Below the pieces are notes generated by a model. It saw only the letters and a program-made list of their open reading frames with translations, made no database searches and had not been told where the DNA came from. DNA of 64,000 nucleotides, from the NCBI RefSeq assembly GCF_001634365.1, contig NZ_CP014580.1, positions 207,009 to 271,008 on the forward strand, in the 5' to 3' direction. Shown here in pieces: positions 1 through 10,432 of the stretch (position 1 is its first letter; each line of letters starts with the position of its first letter). The DNA comes from Paraburkholderia phytofirmans OLGA172 (GTDB taxonomy: Bacteria; Pseudomonadota; Gammaproteobacteria; Burkholderiales; Burkholderiaceae). Made by a program: the position numbers and the translations under genes.

Positions 1-68
1 CAGATCAATCGGCCAGCCGTCCCGAAGTGAGCTAATCAACATATCTTGAAGAATAACGAGGGCATGTC
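1..68 (+). promoter_or_regulatory. Promoter region of arcDABC, cut by the window edge
   Basis: An ATCAA half-site lies at 4-8 and a -10-like GCTAAT at 31-36. If the missing left half is TTGAT, the FNR box centre would be 32 bp from the hexamer, close to the 31 bp seen at other boxes in this window. Only half of the box is visible, so this is inference. Confidence 0.35.
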
Positions 69-1550
69 ATGAAGAATCTAGCGGATTCATTGTCGGGACC
101 ACCTGTGTCCGGAGCGGCCACCCAGACGAAGGCCTCGACGGCGAAGCCCCTGCGGCTCGGCCTGCTGACGGCGCTTGTGATCGGGTCGATGATCGGCAGC
201 GGTGTGTTTTCACTGCCGCAGAACATGGCATCGGGCGCCGGTGCCGCCGCAGTGTTGATTGGTTGGCTGATTACCGGAGTGGGCATGTTGATGCTCGCCT
301 TCGTCTATCAGACCCTGACGACGCGAAAACCCGATCTCGACAACGGCATCTATGCGTATGCCCGCGCCAGTGCCGGCGAATTCGTCGGCTTCAACTCCGC
401 ATGGGGCTACTGGGTCAGCGCGTGGATCGGCAATGTCGGCTATCTCGTCATCGTGTTCGGCACACTCGGTTATTTCTTTCCGGTATTCGGCGACGGCAAC
501 ACACGCGCCGCGGTATTGGGCGCGTCGATCGTGCTTTGGATCATGCATGCGGTGATTCTGCGCGGCGTGCGCAGCGCGGCCGTTCTCAATGCGATCACTA
601 CGGTGGCCAAGGTCATTCCTTTGCTGCTGTTCATTCTGCTCGCGCTCGCGGCATTCAGAAGCCATATCTTCACGCAGGACTTCTGGGGCAGCCCGAAGCT
701 CGGCAGCGTGTTCACGCAGGTCAAAAGCACGATGCTGATCACCGTATGGGTATTCATCGGCATCGAGGGGGCAAATGTGTTTTCGGCCCGCGCGCAACGT
801 CGTCAGGATATTGGGCGCGCGACCCTCCTCGGTTTCACTGTGGTGTTGCTGTTGCTGATGGCGGTATCGCTGCTGTCGCTTGGCATCGTCTCGCAGAGCG
901 ATCTGGCCGCAATGAAGAACCCGTCGATGGCTGGCGTGCTCGACAAGGCCGTCGGCACCTGGGGAGCGGTGCTGATCAGCATCGGGCTGCTGGTGTCGGT
1001 AGGCGGTGCGCTGCTCGCGTGGACCTTGCTGGCTGCGGAAACGCTATTCACGCCCGCGAGCGGCGGCGTGATGCCGGCCTTCCTCGCCCGCGAAAACAGC
1101 CACGGCGTACCCGCCAATGCCCTTTGGGTGACGAACGGGCTCGTACAGCTGTTCCTGATCATCACGCTGGTGTCGAACGCGACGTATCAGGCGTTGATCT
1201 CGCTCGCGACCTCGATGATCCTGGTTCCTTATCTCTTCTCGGCTGTGTACGCGACCCGGATTGCCATGCGCGGCGACGGCTACGCGGTGACCGACACCGT
1301 CCGTGGCCGCGACATGCTGATCGGCGCGGTCGCAAGCGTCTACTGCTGCTGGCTGCTGTATGCAGCCGGCCCGAAGTATCTGCTGCTTTCCGCTCTGCTC
1401 TACGCACCTGGCGTCCTGCTGTATGGCTGGGCAAAACACGAACGCGGCGCACGTCTTTTCAAGCCCTTCGAAGCCATCATTCTGGCCGCGCTGATCGGAC
1501 TCGCCGCAATCGCCGCCTGGCTGCTGTCAAGCGGCGCGTTAGGCCTGTAA
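69..1550 (+). CDS. arcD: Arginine/ornithine antiporter ArcD (APC superfamily)
   Basis: A 493-residue polytopic inner-membrane protein that should exchange external arginine for internal ornithine and so feed the arginine deiminase pathway. The N-terminus carries the APC-type stretch [15 protein letters not shown] (about residues 37-51), and about 12 hydrophobic segments follow. It is the first gene of arcDABC, with 29 nt to arcA. The ATG at 69 is preceded by a weak GAGGGC. The basic amino-acid antiporter assignment comes from family resemblance and from the operon; a lysine or agmatine antiporter is less likely in this context. The length is normal for ArcD. Confidence 0.93.
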   Translation: MKNLADSLSGPPVSGAATQTKASTAKPLRLGLLTALVIGSMIGSGVFSLPQNMASGAGAAAVLIGWLITGVGMLMLAFVYQTLTTRKPDLDNGIYAYARASAGEFVGFNSAWGYWVSAWIGNVGYLVIVFGTLGYFFPVFGDGNTRAAVLGASIVLWIMHAVILRGVRSAAVLNAITTVAKVIPLLLFILLALAAFRSHIFTQDFWGSPKLGSVFTQVKSTMLITVWVFIGIEGANVFSARAQRRQDIGRATLLGFTVVLLLLMAVSLLSLGIVSQSDLAAMKNPSMAGVLDKAVGTWGAVLISIGLLVSVGGALLAWTLLAAETLFTPASGGVMPAFLARENSHGVPANALWVTNGLVQLFLIITLVSNATYQALISLATSMILVPYLFSAVYATRIAMRGDGYAVTDTVRGRDMLIGAVASVYCCWLLYAAGPKYLLLSALLYAPGVLLYGWAKHERGARLFKPFEAIILAALIGLAAIAAWLLSSGALGL

Positions 1551-1579
1551 GCCGCCATTCCATTACAAGGAGAACCTCT

Positions 1580-2797
1580 ATGGCACTCGGCGTCATTTCC
1601 GAGGTCGGCACCTTGCGCAAGGTCATGGTCTGCCGGCCCGGGCTCGCCCAGGCGCGCCTGACCCCGGCCAATTGCCGCGAACTGCTGTTCGACGATGTAT
1701 TGTGGGTTTCGCAAGCCAAGACCGACCACTACGCGTTTGTCAGCGCGATGCAGGATCGCGGCATTGAAGTGCTCGATATGCATGACCTGCTCGCGGACAT
1801 TCTGCAAGGCCAGGACGCACGCGACTGGGTACTCGAACGCAAGCTGTCGTCAGGCACTGTCGACCTGGAACTATCCGCGCAACTGCTGCCCTGGCTCAAC
1901 GAGATGAAAGCCGACGAGCTCGCCAACCGGCTGATCGGCGGGATCGTGCGGGCCGAGCTGCCGTTTGAGCCCACGGGCTTGCTGGCGAAATGTACAGAGC
2001 CTGCCGGGTTTCTCCTTCCGCCGTTGCCCAATACGCTCTTTACCCGCGACAACAGTTGCTGGATCAACGACGGCGCCGTACTCGGCTCGATGTACTGGCC
2101 CGCGCGCCGCCAGGAAACGCTATTGAGCGCCGCGATCTACCGCTTTCATCCGCTTTTCAGCGGCGGCACGCGCATCTGGTGGGGCGGCCCTGATGTCGAT
2201 CACGGTGGCGCTACGCTGGAAGGCGGCGACGTCATGCCTTTATCGCGCGACGTCGTGCTGATTGGCATGGGTGAGCGCACGTCGCCGCAGGGCGTCGCAC
2301 AACTCGCACGATCTCTTTTCGCACATGAATCGGTGAAACATGTAATCGCCGCGCAGTTGCCACGTTCGCGCGGCGCGATGCATCTCGATACGGTGCTGAC
2401 CTTCTGCGACCGCGACCTGGTCACGATCTTTCCGGAAGTCGTCGATGGCATTCGCTGCACCAGCCTGCGCCCGTCGCAACGGCCACACACGCTCGATGTC
2501 CGGCCCGAGACCGCATCGTTTCTCGATGTCGTCGCCCAGGCGCTAGGTCTTAAAGAACTTCGCACCGTCGCCACCGGTGGCGACACATGGGAGGTCGAGC
2601 GCGAACAGTGGGACGACGGCAACAACGTGATCGCGCTCGCGCCAGGCGTCGTGGTGGCCTACAACCGCAACGTCTACACGAACACGCTACTGCGCAAAGC
2701 CGGTGTCGAAGTCATCACGATTCCGAGCGGGGAACTGGGGCGCGGGCGCGGCGGCGGACATTGCATGACCTGTCCGATCGAACGCGATCCCGTCTGA
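1580..2797 (+). CDS. arcA: Arginine deiminase
   Basis: A 405-residue cytoplasmic enzyme that hydrolyses arginine to citrulline and ammonia. The C-terminal motif GGGHCMTCP carries the catalytic cysteine (C395), and the FTRDNSCWI block in the middle is typical of the family. The ATG at 1580 follows a good AAGGAGA at 1567-1573. The same frame stays open far upstream inside arcD, but the family N-terminus ([17 protein letters not shown]) begins here. It is the second gene of the arc operon and is expected to be FNR/ANR-activated. Confidence 0.97.
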   Translation: MALGVISEVGTLRKVMVCRPGLAQARLTPANCRELLFDDVLWVSQAKTDHYAFVSAMQDRGIEVLDMHDLLADILQGQDARDWVLERKLSSGTVDLELSAQLLPWLNEMKADELANRLIGGIVRAELPFEPTGLLAKCTEPAGFLLPPLPNTLFTRDNSCWINDGAVLGSMYWPARRQETLLSAAIYRFHPLFSGGTRIWWGGPDVDHGGATLEGGDVMPLSRDVVLIGMGERTSPQGVAQLARSLFAHESVKHVIAAQLPRSRGAMHLDTVLTFCDRDLVTIFPEVVDGIRCTSLRPSQRPHTLDVRPETASFLDVVAQALGLKELRTVATGGDTWEVEREQWDDGNNVIALAPGVVVAYNRNVYTNTLLRKAGVEVITIPSGELGRGRGGGHCMTCPIERDPV

Positions 2798-2835
2798 CAC
2801 TCCTCCTGCCTCCCATATTTCAAGGACCACACGCC

Positions 2836-3834
2836 ATGGCATTCAACCTGCGCAACCGCAGCCTGCTAAATATGCAGGACTTCACCCCGCGCGACATCCG
2901 TTTTCTCCTCGACCTCGCCGCCGAACTGAAGCGCGCCAAATACGCCGGCAACGAAGTCGCTCGGCTCAACGGCAAGAACATCGCGCTGATTTTCGAAAAG
3001 ACCTCGACCCGCACGCGCTGTGCGTTCGAGGTTGCCGTGCACGACCAGGGCGGCCATGTCACCTACATCGATTCGGCGAGCTCGCAACTTGGCCGCAAGG
3101 AGTCGCTCAAAGACACCGCGCGCGTGCTCGGCCGGCTCTACGACGGGATTGAATATCGCGGCTTTCACCAGAGCGTCGTGGAGGATCTCGCGAAGTATTC
3201 GCATGTTCCCGTATGGAACGGCCTGACCGACGAATTCCATCCGACCCAGGTACTCGCGGACCTGCTGACGATGCAGGAATTTGGCGAAAAGCCACTGCAC
3301 GAGCTGTCATTCTGCTATCTCGGCGACGCCCGCTTCAACATGGGCAATTCACTGCTGATCGGCGGCGTGCAGATGGGCATGGATGTGCGTATTGCCGCGC
3401 CGCGCGAACTGTGGCCCCACGACGACCTTGTGGAACAGATGCGGCGCCTTGCGGAACGGACCGGCGCTCGCGTGACGATCGTCGACGATCCCCATGAGGC
3501 AGTGAGCGGCGCCGACTTTGTCTATACCGACGTATGGGTTTCGATGGGCGAGCCGGTGGAGGCCTGGGGGCCGCGCATCGAGCTCCTGCGGCCATACCAG
3601 GTCAATGCCGCGTTGATGAAAGCGACGGGCAAGCGGCGCACCCACTTCATGCATTGCCTACCCGCTTATCACAATCTGGAGACCGAAACCGGCCGGCAGA
3701 TTCACGAGCACTTTGGTCTGTCCGAGCTCGAAGTCAGCGATGAAGTCTTCGAATCGAATGCGTCGATTGTGTTTTCGCAGGCTGAAAACCGCATGCACAC
3801 GATCAAGGCGGTACTCGTGGCGACACTTGCTTAA
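2836..3834 (+). CDS. arcB: Ornithine carbamoyltransferase, catabolic
   Basis: A 332-residue enzyme that, in this pathway, phosphorolyses citrulline to ornithine and carbamoyl phosphate. The carbamoyl-phosphate loop STRTR (residues 57-61) and the HCLPAYH motif near the C-terminus are intact. The start at 2836 gives the family N-terminus [11 protein letters not shown] and follows AAGGA. The catabolic role is inferred from its place between arcA and arcC, not from sequence alone. Confidence 0.96.
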   Translation: MAFNLRNRSLLNMQDFTPRDIRFLLDLAAELKRAKYAGNEVARLNGKNIALIFEKTSTRTRCAFEVAVHDQGGHVTYIDSASSQLGRKESLKDTARVLGRLYDGIEYRGFHQSVVEDLAKYSHVPVWNGLTDEFHPTQVLADLLTMQEFGEKPLHELSFCYLGDARFNMGNSLLIGGVQMGMDVRIAAPRELWPHDDLVEQMRRLAERTGARVTIVDDPHEAVSGADFVYTDVWVSMGEPVEAWGPRIELLRPYQVNAALMKATGKRRTHFMHCLPAYHNLETETGRQIHEHFGLSELEVSDEVFESNASIVFSQAENRMHTIKAVLVATLA

Positions 3835-3843
3835 GGAACCATC

Positions 3844-4755
3844 ATGCGCATTCTGATCGCACTGGGCGGTAACGCGCTGCTTCGACGTGGCGAGCCGATG
3901 ACGATGTCCCACCAGATCGCCAATATCCGTCGCGCCGCACAGCAGATCGCGCGGCTTGCCGACGGCAATCAATTGATCGTCGCGCACGGTAATGGACCCC
4001 AGGTCGGCCTGCTGGCGTTGCAGGCCGCCGCCGCGGGTGCGGCTGGTGCGGCGCCGCTGGATGTGCTCGACGCCGAGTCGGAAGGCATGATCGGTTATCT
4101 GCTCGAGCAGGAACTGGCTAATGCCTTGCCGCCCCAACGGCAGGTGGCGACGCTGCTGACGCGCGTCGAGGTCGACGCCGGTGACCCGGCTTTTACTCAC
4201 CCCACCAAACCAATCGGTCCCGTTTACACAGAGGCGGAGGCCAAGCGTCTGGTCATCAGCAAAGGCTGGAGCGTCGATCAGGACGGCGATGATTTCCGCC
4301 GCGTCGTCGCGTCGCCGAAACCGCGACGCATCGTGGCGCTTCAGCCCATTCACTGGTTGCTCGACCACGATACCGTTGTGATCGCAGCCGGGGGCGGTGG
4401 AATTCCGGTCACGGTCGGAACCGATGGGCGGACTCGCTGCGGCGTCGAGGCCGTAATCGACAAGGATCTGTGCAGCGCGCTGCTTGCAGCGGACGTGGAC
4501 GCCGATCTGCTGCTGATCGCGACCGACGTGGACGCAGTCTATGCCGACTGGCACACGCCCTGCGAAAGCGTGCTGAGCGAGGTATCGGTGGCGGGACTTC
4601 GCTCGATGTCTTTCCCTGCCGGCTCAATGGGGCCGAAGGTCGAGGCTGCGTGCGAGTTCGTCTCACGCACTGGCCGGCCGGCAGTCATCGGCTCGCTCGA
4701 CCGCATCGAGCAGATGGCAAACGGTACGGCAGGTACGCGTGTCGTGCGCGCGTAA
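3844..4755 (+). CDS. arcC: Carbamate kinase
   Basis: A 303-residue kinase that transfers the phosphate of carbamoyl phosphate to ADP, giving ATP, ammonia and CO2; this is the energy-yielding step of the pathway. The amino-acid-kinase N-terminus [11 protein letters not shown] and the AHGNGPQVG loop are present, as is a C-terminal SMGPKVEA segment. It starts 9 nt after arcB, and the Shine-Dalgarno AAGGA overlaps the arcB stop. It is the last gene of the operon. Confidence 0.96.
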   Translation: MRILIALGGNALLRRGEPMTMSHQIANIRRAAQQIARLADGNQLIVAHGNGPQVGLLALQAAAAGAAGAAPLDVLDAESEGMIGYLLEQELANALPPQRQVATLLTRVEVDAGDPAFTHPTKPIGPVYTEAEAKRLVISKGWSVDQDGDDFRRVVASPKPRRIVALQPIHWLLDHDTVVIAAGGGGIPVTVGTDGRTRCGVEAVIDKDLCSALLAADVDADLLLIATDVDAVYADWHTPCESVLSEVSVAGLRSMSFPAGSMGPKVEAACEFVSRTGRPAVIGSLDRIEQMANGTAGTRVVRA

Positions 4756-4781
4756 AGAGCGTTCGGCGATCGGTTAGCTCG

Positions 4782-5031
4782 TGATGGGACCGGTGAAGGC
4801 CGCGCTCGAGTCGAGCGTCCGCTATCTCGCCGCCGGTGCGCTGAAAACAAGAGCCGCATCGGGTATCGACCACTTCAACGCGTTGCTTTCGAGATGCAGC
4901 GCGCGCCCGCGCAGCATCTCGTCACGATCGAGGAAATCGGCTGGATCACCGCCGTTCTCGCGAGCGACGCAGGCATGCTGTTGATTGGCTCGACCGTCTA
5001 CACGGACGCGGGTTTTCATGGCATGGCCTGA
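4782..5031 (+). pseudogene. Remnant of a FabI-type enoyl-ACP reductase (C-terminus only)
   Basis: The first frame reads AASGIDHFNALL. After a shift of frame, the text continues as VTIEEIGWITAVLASDAG and ends GSTVYTDAGFHGMA with a TGA at 5029-5031. This is the order of motifs at the end of FabI-like short-chain reductases (AASGI, then VTIEEVG, then a D-G-G/A-Y terminus). The catalytic Tyr/Lys part is absent. It is probably a deletion remnant of a second fabI-like gene that once sat between arcC and the USP genes. Confidence 0.6.
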
Positions 5032-5083
5032 GCACGGATTGCCGTCGGCGCATCCAGATGAAGTCTCGCGCGCTACCGCGCCG

Positions 5084-5097
5084 TTGATCTGAATCAA
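5084..5097 (+). promoter_or_regulatory. FNR/ANR box upstream of USP gene
   Basis: A perfect TTGAT-CTGA-ATCAA palindrome. A -10-like TAGACT lies at 5119-5124, centre to centre 31 bp away, so the palindrome would be near -41.5. It probably drives the three USP genes downstream. Confidence 0.85.
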
Positions 5098-5170
5098 TGT
5101 CAGCGACTACCTGGCTCCTAGACTCAGATCACGCGTTCATACGCCACTCACCCACTTCTGGAGCGTTGCA

Positions 5171-6007
5171 ATGACCTACAAGACCATCGTCGTTCACCTG
5201 GATACGAGTGAGCGCGCGCACCCCAGGCTCGAACTCGCGCTGCGGCTCGCCAAGCAATTCGATGCCCATCTGACCGGCGTGTTTGCCGTGTTCTCGCCCG
5301 ATCCGCGCTCGCTCTACGTGATGGCCGGAACCGCCGAATACTACGCTACGCACGAACAGCTGCGCGAAGAACGCCGCGGCGCGCTCGAACGGCTCTTTCA
5401 TGCGGAGCTGAGCCGGGCCGAGGTTGCCGGCGAGTGGATCACCGCCGACGCCCCGGCCAGCCTCGCCGTGCCGCATCGCGGCCGGTGCGCCGATCTGATC
5501 ATCGCCAGCCAGGATGATCCTGGCGATCCGGAATCGTACGTCGGCGATTTTTTTCCTGAAAACCTGATCATGTCCGCTGGCCGGCCGGTGTTGCTGGTGC
5601 CGTACGCCAGCAACGTCACGTCGCCCGGTGCGCACGTGATGGTCGGCTGGGACGGCAGCCGCGAAGCCACCCGTGCGGTACACGATGCGCTGCCGTTCAT
5701 GCGCGCGGCGAAGACCTCCACGATCGTCACAATCAACGGCGCGCGTGACGAGCCGCGCCCGCGCATTCCGGGCGCGGACATCGCGACGCTCATCGCGCGG
5801 CACGGCGTCAACGTCGAGGTCAAGGATATCGAATCCTACACGGACGCGTCCATCGGCGAGGCGCTGTTGTCGCAGGCATCCGCGATCGGCGCAGATCTGC
5901 TCGTGATGGGTGCGTACGGGCACGCTCGCTGGCAGGAACTGGTGATGGGCGGAGCGACCCGCACGATCCTCAAATCGATGACCGTGCCGGTACTGATGTC
6001 ACATTGA
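5171..6007 (+). CDS. Tandem-domain universal stress protein
   Basis: A 278-residue protein with two UspA folds. The first begins KTIVVHLDTSERA; the second carries the nucleotide-loop variant MGAYGHARWQELVMGG near the C-terminus. The classical second glycine-serine is replaced by GG-A, as in many tandem-type USPs that act as ligand sensors. It is the first of three codirectional USP genes (43 nt to the next) behind a perfect FNR box. Its role in low-oxygen survival is inferred from USP biology and from the promoter. Confidence 0.93.
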   Translation: MTYKTIVVHLDTSERAHPRLELALRLAKQFDAHLTGVFAVFSPDPRSLYVMAGTAEYYATHEQLREERRGALERLFHAELSRAEVAGEWITADAPASLAVPHRGRCADLIIASQDDPGDPESYVGDFFPENLIMSAGRPVLLVPYASNVTSPGAHVMVGWDGSREATRAVHDALPFMRAAKTSTIVTINGARDEPRPRIPGADIATLIARHGVNVEVKDIESYTDASIGEALLSQASAIGADLLVMGAYGHARWQELVMGGATRTILKSMTVPVLMSH

Positions 6008-6049
6008 TGAACCGAGGCTTCGAGTCAGGTCCATTCAGGAGAGTTCACC

Positions 6050-6553
6050 ATGTATCAACAGATTCTGGTTGCCGTCGACGGCAGTGAAACGTCCGCGCGT
6101 GCCCTTGACGCAGCATTGCAACTCGCGCGCGATGCCGGCGCAAAACTACAACCCCTTTTTGTCGTTGACGTCCCCATGCTGGTATATGACACGCCCGGTT
6201 CCGACCTGACCCATGCCCGCAATGCACTATTGGAGCGAGGCGAAAATGTGATCAAAGACGCAGTCGCGCGCATGAAGCGGGCCGGCGTGCAGGGCACGCC
6301 GCGCATCGTCGAAACCGACCTGGCGGGCGACGACATCGCGCATTGCATACTGCGCGCGGCAAACGATTTCAAGGCCTGCCTGGTGGTAATGGGCACGCAC
6401 GGGCGACGGGGCTTCCAGCGACTGGTGCTCGGCAGTGTGGCCGAACGTTTTCTGCGCATCTCGCAGTGCCCGGTGCTAATGATCCCGGCGCACAGCGCCA
6501 AACCTTCGGCAAACGGCGCGCAGACAGTCGAATCAATCAAGGAGCCGTCATGA
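6050..6553 (+). CDS. Universal stress protein, single domain
   Basis: A 167-residue UspA-family protein. It starts MYQQILVAVDGSETS and has the complete ATP-binding motif MGTHGRRGFQRLVLGS (G-x2-G-x9-GS), so it probably binds ATP. A good GGAGAG precedes the ATG. Its last 4 nt (ATGA) overlap the next gene, indicating translational coupling. It is the middle gene of the FNR-box-driven USP operon. Confidence 0.95.
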   Translation: MYQQILVAVDGSETSARALDAALQLARDAGAKLQPLFVVDVPMLVYDTPGSDLTHARNALLERGENVIKDAVARMKRAGVQGTPRIVETDLAGDDIAHCILRAANDFKACLVVMGTHGRRGFQRLVLGSVAERFLRISQCPVLMIPAHSAKPSANGAQTVESIKEPS

Positions 6554-7377
6554 CCTGCAAAACCCTACTGGTGCATCTCGACGACAGCACCCTTAGCGCC
6601 GCGCGGACCGAATTCGCACTTGAACTGGCCGGCCGGCACGACGCGCATCTGATCGGCCTGTATGTGGTTTGTCAGGATCTGACACAGCCGATGTTTCTTC
6701 ACGGCGAACGCGCATGGGTCGCGGCTCTCGAAGCGCAACGCCATGCCAATCTCGAAAGCGCGCAAGCGCGTTTCATGGCGGCAGGCGAACGAGCCGGGCG
6801 CAGCGTGGAATGGCGGGCACCGGGCGGGCCTGCGGTGGAAACGGCGGTCCTGCACACACGCCATGCCGACCTCCTGATCCTCGGTCAGTATGATCCCGAC
6901 GACCCTTCGTCCTATATCGCACACCATTTTGTCGAGGACGTGCTGATGAGCTCAGGCCGCCCCGCCATTGTGCTGCCCTATGCCGGGACTGTCCGTTCGT
7001 TTGCCGAAAACGTGCTGATCGCGTGGGACGGCGGCCGCGAGAGCGCCCGGGCCATGGCCGATGCGTTGCCGGTGATCAAACGCGCGAAATTCGTCACCGT
7101 GATGACCGTGCAGCGACACCAGGGTAACGAAGCGCCAGCTGGCATCGACGTCGCCGGCTGGCTCGAACGGCACGGCATCCAGGCGGGATTTTCGGCCGTG
7201 CCCAAGGTGGTCGGCGTCCCTACAGGCGCAATGCTGCTGAACATGGTTGCCGATCGTCATATCGATCTGCTGGTGATGGGCGCGTACGGACATGCACGCG
7301 CACAGGAACTGCTGGTCGGCGGCGTCACACGGACCCTGCTTGAGTTGATGACCGTGCCGGTGCTGATGTCGCATTGA
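6550..7377 (+). CDS. Tandem-domain universal stress protein
   Basis: A 275-residue paralogue of the protein at 5171-6007. It has two Usp domains and ends with the same MGAYGHARAQELLVGG loop and the same MTVPVLMSH tail. The ATG at 6550 overlaps the previous stop as ATGA and follows GGAG. The frame stays open upstream inside the previous gene, but that extension is not USP-like. The operon is closed by the terminator at 7423-7453. Confidence 0.94.
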   Translation: MTCKTLLVHLDDSTLSAARTEFALELAGRHDAHLIGLYVVCQDLTQPMFLHGERAWVAALEAQRHANLESAQARFMAAGERAGRSVEWRAPGGPAVETAVLHTRHADLLILGQYDPDDPSSYIAHHFVEDVLMSSGRPAIVLPYAGTVRSFAENVLIAWDGGRESARAMADALPVIKRAKFVTVMTVQRHQGNEAPAGIDVAGWLERHGIQAGFSAVPKVVGVPTGAMLLNMVADRHIDLLVMGAYGHARAQELLVGGVTRTLLELMTVPVLMSH

Positions 7378-7422
7378 TCTGACAAGTCACGAATTGCGCG
7401 AAAAAAGCCCTCGTGCAAATTA

Positions 7423-7453
7423 AAGCGCCCGGTTTTCAGGGCGCTTCTTTTTT
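7423..7453 (+). terminator. Rho-independent terminator after the USP operon
   Basis: Stem AAGCGCCC / GGGCGCTT with an 8-nt loop, followed by a C and seven T residues. It lies between the convergent USP genes. Confidence 0.9.
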
Positions 7454-7488
7454 GGGCCTCGGTTTCCCGGGCGCGCCCCCCCGCCCGA

Positions 7489-7965
7489 TTACAGGTACGA
7501 CGGTATTTCGTCCATGTCCCGTTCGCGTCGGACCAGCAGAACGGGCATCCCGGCACGCCGTAAAAATGCTTCGGCGACACTACCGAGCAACACCCGCCCG
7601 ATGCCATGACGCCCATGCGTGCCCATTACAACGAGATCGGTTTCACACTCTTCTGCGACGCGGCAGAGGACCGTGACGATGTCTTCGCCATACGCGTCAA
7701 TCGTCCGGGTTATTCCGCGCACGTTGCACTGTTCGAAGAGCGCGCGAGCGTCTTCGAGCGTCGCCATCGCTGCTTCAGCGGCCGCTGTACCGGTTGCCTG
7801 CTCCTCGACCAATCCCGTTCCTACGTCGACCATTTGCGCAGCATGTTCGGCGACAAATATCACCACCACCGTCGCCTGTGCGGCTTGGGCGATTTTCAGC
7901 GCTTCTTCGAGCGCGAGTTTCGCGGCCTGTCTGCCGTCGATTGCTACGAGAATCCGTCTGTATAT
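7489..7965 (-). CDS. Universal stress protein with an apparent ATA start codon
   Basis: A 158-residue UspA-family protein. It has a YRRILVAIDGRQAA N-terminus and an intact MGTHGRHGIGRVLLGS ATP motif. The position where the family has ATG reads ATA (7965-7963), behind a strong AAGGAGG at good spacing. No ATG, GTG or TTG lies in frame nearby; the next upstream ATG would add a long tail unlike any USP. Either AUA is used as a weak start or the gene has lost efficient translation. It is convergent with the preceding USP operon and divergent from the histidine kinase gene. Confidence 0.8.
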   Translation of the reverse strand: MYRRILVAIDGRQAAKLALEEALKIAQAAQATVVVIFVAEHAAQMVDVGTGLVEEQATGTAAAEAAMATLEDARALFEQCNVRGITRTIDAYGEDIVTVLCRVAEECETDLVVMGTHGRHGIGRVLLGSVAEAFLRRAGMPVLLVRRERDMDEIPSYL

Positions 7966-8287
7966 GACCTCCTCCTTGAATTCGCACCCGTCCCGAACGG
8001 GCGTGGTGATCAGGCGGCGACGAGCTTTCAGTCTGCGGTTCGCAGATCGGAATGCGCTTGACGATGACCAAGCGCCAACGGCTCGCTGTCTGCACACATT
8101 CGTGTACGGCGCGGCTCCCATGGTGAGTTGGCTGCATACTGGCACGATCCGTGCAAACCGCGCACAATAGGCAGCGCACGCGTTATGCCGGTTGGTCGCA
8201 ATTAAAGAAAATATTAGTGACTTTCCCTGATCCGCGCCTGCGCCATCAGCCAGCGCTGCGGATTGCCCACCATCCAATGAGGCGCAC
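7966..8287. other. Divergent intergenic region between USP and histidine kinase genes
   Basis: About 320 bp with no recognisable gene. It should hold the promoters of both flanking genes. No FNR palindrome is present. Confidence 0.5.
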
Positions 8288-10432
8288 ATGCCCTTTCGCG
8301 GTAAGATGCCATTCGCCCAAAAGTCGCTTTCGCCCGTGCGGGTTGTCCCGCCTGAGCGGCGTCCCATGCTTGTCGCGGCGGGTACATTTGCTATCGTCGT
8401 TGTTGCTGCGCTCGGTGCGTGGCGCTGGGTCGGCGAGCAGTCATTACGCGCTGCCAACGGCCGCTTTGATCAGAATACTGTGCATATCACCGCTGACCTG
8501 CAGCGCGAGTTCGCCATCGGCGAATCGCTTCTGCGCGGCGCGCGCGGCTTGCTCTCCGCCGCGCCAGCGGCCGATGCCGACACCTGGCGCCGATATGTCG
8601 CGCAACTCGATCTGGACGGAACGTCGTCCGTGGTGCGCGCGCTTGGCTATGCTGAAGTTGACGCCGCAGGTGTTGCCCGCCTGACGGGCGGCATCGGTAA
8701 CGTGGCCGGACAAGCCGCCACGCCACAACCGGTCGCGCCAGTTACCCAGATAGCGCCGGCCACCGTCGATGCGATGCCAGTCGGCTACGACCTGGCTAGC
8801 GCACCCGCGAGCCGTACGGCGTTGCTGCACGCCATCGATACAGGGGCAAGCGCGCTCAATGCGGACGCCGCGCCGTCCGGCGATACCGACTCGAACCCTC
8901 ACTCGCGTCTTTACCTCTATGTTCCGGTGTATTCGGACGCCGGATTGCCGCCAACGCCACAGGCGCGCCGTGCGGGCATCAAGCGGCTGCTGGTAGCGGC
9001 TCTGGACACCGACCGCGTATTCGATAACGCCCTCGCCCGGCAACGGCGCATTGATCTGCAGGTATTTAGCGGAACCCCTGCCACGCTGCTTTATTCGTCC
9101 GCCGTGGGAGACGACGACCAGCTGGAGACGGCGCCTGTCATCCGTAGAACCGAGGTCTTGCGCGTCGGCGGTGTACCTATCACGCTGTCCTACAGGACGA
9201 GCGGCCGCTATCCGCGAGCCGAGGACGAGTTTGCAGAAACCACGGTGTTGATCGCCGGCGTTGCGGCAGCATGCCTGTTCAGCGCCATGGCCTTCCTGAT
9301 CGTCAGGAGGCGCAGCGCCGGATCAGCCGCGACGAGCGAGGCGCGCAGCCAGTTGAACCTGAACGAGGCACGGATGATGGGGATCATCCGCTCATCGATG
9401 GAAGCGATCATCACAGTCGACGAACGACAGAATATCGTCATCTTCAATCCCATGGCTGAACAGGTTTTTGGATGCACCGCAATGGAAGCGGTGGGCGCCT
9501 CGCTCTCGCGATTCATTCCCGAGCGCTTTCGCGCGGGACACGAGCGGCATGTCGAACAGTTCGGCGTGACCGGTGTTTCCGACCGGCAGATGGGCAGGCA
9601 GCGTGTATTGTTCGGCTTACGGAGCAATGGCGAAGAGTTTCCGATTGAAGCGTCGATCTCGCAGATCCGCGACGGCGATGGCAAGCTGTATACGGTCATG
9701 CTGCGCGACATCACCGAGCGGGTCAAAGCGGAAAATGCGCAGCGGCAAGCGCGCGAGGAACTACGCGAACTCTCGGCGAATCTGCAGAACGTTCGCGAGG
9801 AGGAAAAAACCCGCATCGCACGCGAGCTGCACGACGACCTTGGGCAGCAATTGACTGCCCTCAAGATGGACATTTCTTCGGTCGAACAAGACCTTGAAAC
9901 CACGGCTGAACCGCGCCTGCTGCAGCAACTGCGTGGGATGCGCCGACTGATCGATGCGACGGTCGCGTCGGTGCGCCGGATAGCGGCCGATCTGCGCCCG
10001 GTCATGCTTGACGATCTCGGTCTGATTCCGGCGATCGAATGGCTCGCCAATGACTTTACAAACCGCTACGGCATCGATGTGGAGCGCCGGATCGAAGTCG
10101 GCGACACCAGCTTTACACCGACGGGCGCAACGACGCTATTTCGTATCGTGCAGGAAGCGCTAACCAATGTCGCCCGGCATGCGGAAGCGACGCTCGTCAC
10201 GCTGACGTTGCACGTCGAAGGGGGCGTTTGCGTGTTGCAGATCGCGGACAACGGCCATGGCGCGAACCGCTCGCCCACCTCCGGCGACAAATCGTTTGGC
10301 CTGCTCGGTATCCGCGAGCGTGCACACATGCTGGGCGGTACCGTCGAAATTCATACTTCCAATGACAAGGGCTTTGCGCTGACCGTGACCTTTCCGGTAC
10401 TGGCGGTGCAACAGCAGGAGATGCAAACATGA
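8288..10432 (+). CDS. Membrane sensor histidine kinase, CHASE-PAS-HisKA_3-HATPase
   Basis: A 714-residue kinase of the NarX/DegS type. A first transmembrane helix (about 27-48) and a second (about 319-341) enclose a periplasmic CHASE-like sensor. A PAS domain follows (about 360-480), then the dimerisation motif ARELHDDLG with the phospho-acceptor H515, the N box QEALTNVARHA (622-632) and DNGHG (654-658). No haem- or flavin-binding signature was identified, so the signal is unknown. The stop overlaps the start of the response regulator gene as ATGA, so the two form a cognate pair. ATGs at 8288 and 8306 are both possible starts. Confidence 0.93.
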   Translation: MPFRGKMPFAQKSLSPVRVVPPERRPMLVAAGTFAIVVVAALGAWRWVGEQSLRAANGRFDQNTVHITADLQREFAIGESLLRGARGLLSAAPAADADTWRRYVAQLDLDGTSSVVRALGYAEVDAAGVARLTGGIGNVAGQAATPQPVAPVTQIAPATVDAMPVGYDLASAPASRTALLHAIDTGASALNADAAPSGDTDSNPHSRLYLYVPVYSDAGLPPTPQARRAGIKRLLVAALDTDRVFDNALARQRRIDLQVFSGTPATLLYSSAVGDDDQLETAPVIRRTEVLRVGGVPITLSYRTSGRYPRAEDEFAETTVLIAGVAAACLFSAMAFLIVRRRSAGSAATSEARSQLNLNEARMMGIIRSSMEAIITVDERQNIVIFNPMAEQVFGCTAMEAVGASLSRFIPERFRAGHERHVEQFGVTGVSDRQMGRQRVLFGLRSNGEEFPIEASISQIRDGDGKLYTVMLRDITERVKAENAQRQAREELRELSANLQNVREEEKTRIARELHDDLGQQLTALKMDISSVEQDLETTAEPRLLQQLRGMRRLIDATVASVRRIAADLRPVMLDDLGLIPAIEWLANDFTNRYGIDVERRIEVGDTSFTPTGATTLFRIVQEALTNVARHAEATLVTLTLHVEGGVCVLQIADNGHGANRSPTSGDKSFGLLGIRERAHMLGGTVEIHTSNDKGFALTVTFPVLAVQQQEMQT

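Noticed and set aside
263..1579. Long plus-strand extension of the arcA frame through arcD
   Set aside because: Out of frame with arcD and without family likeness; arcA has a clear start and ribosome site at 1580.
5129..5923. A 264-codon minus-strand frame
   Set aside because: Antisense to the tandem USP gene; the plus-strand frame carries the family motifs.
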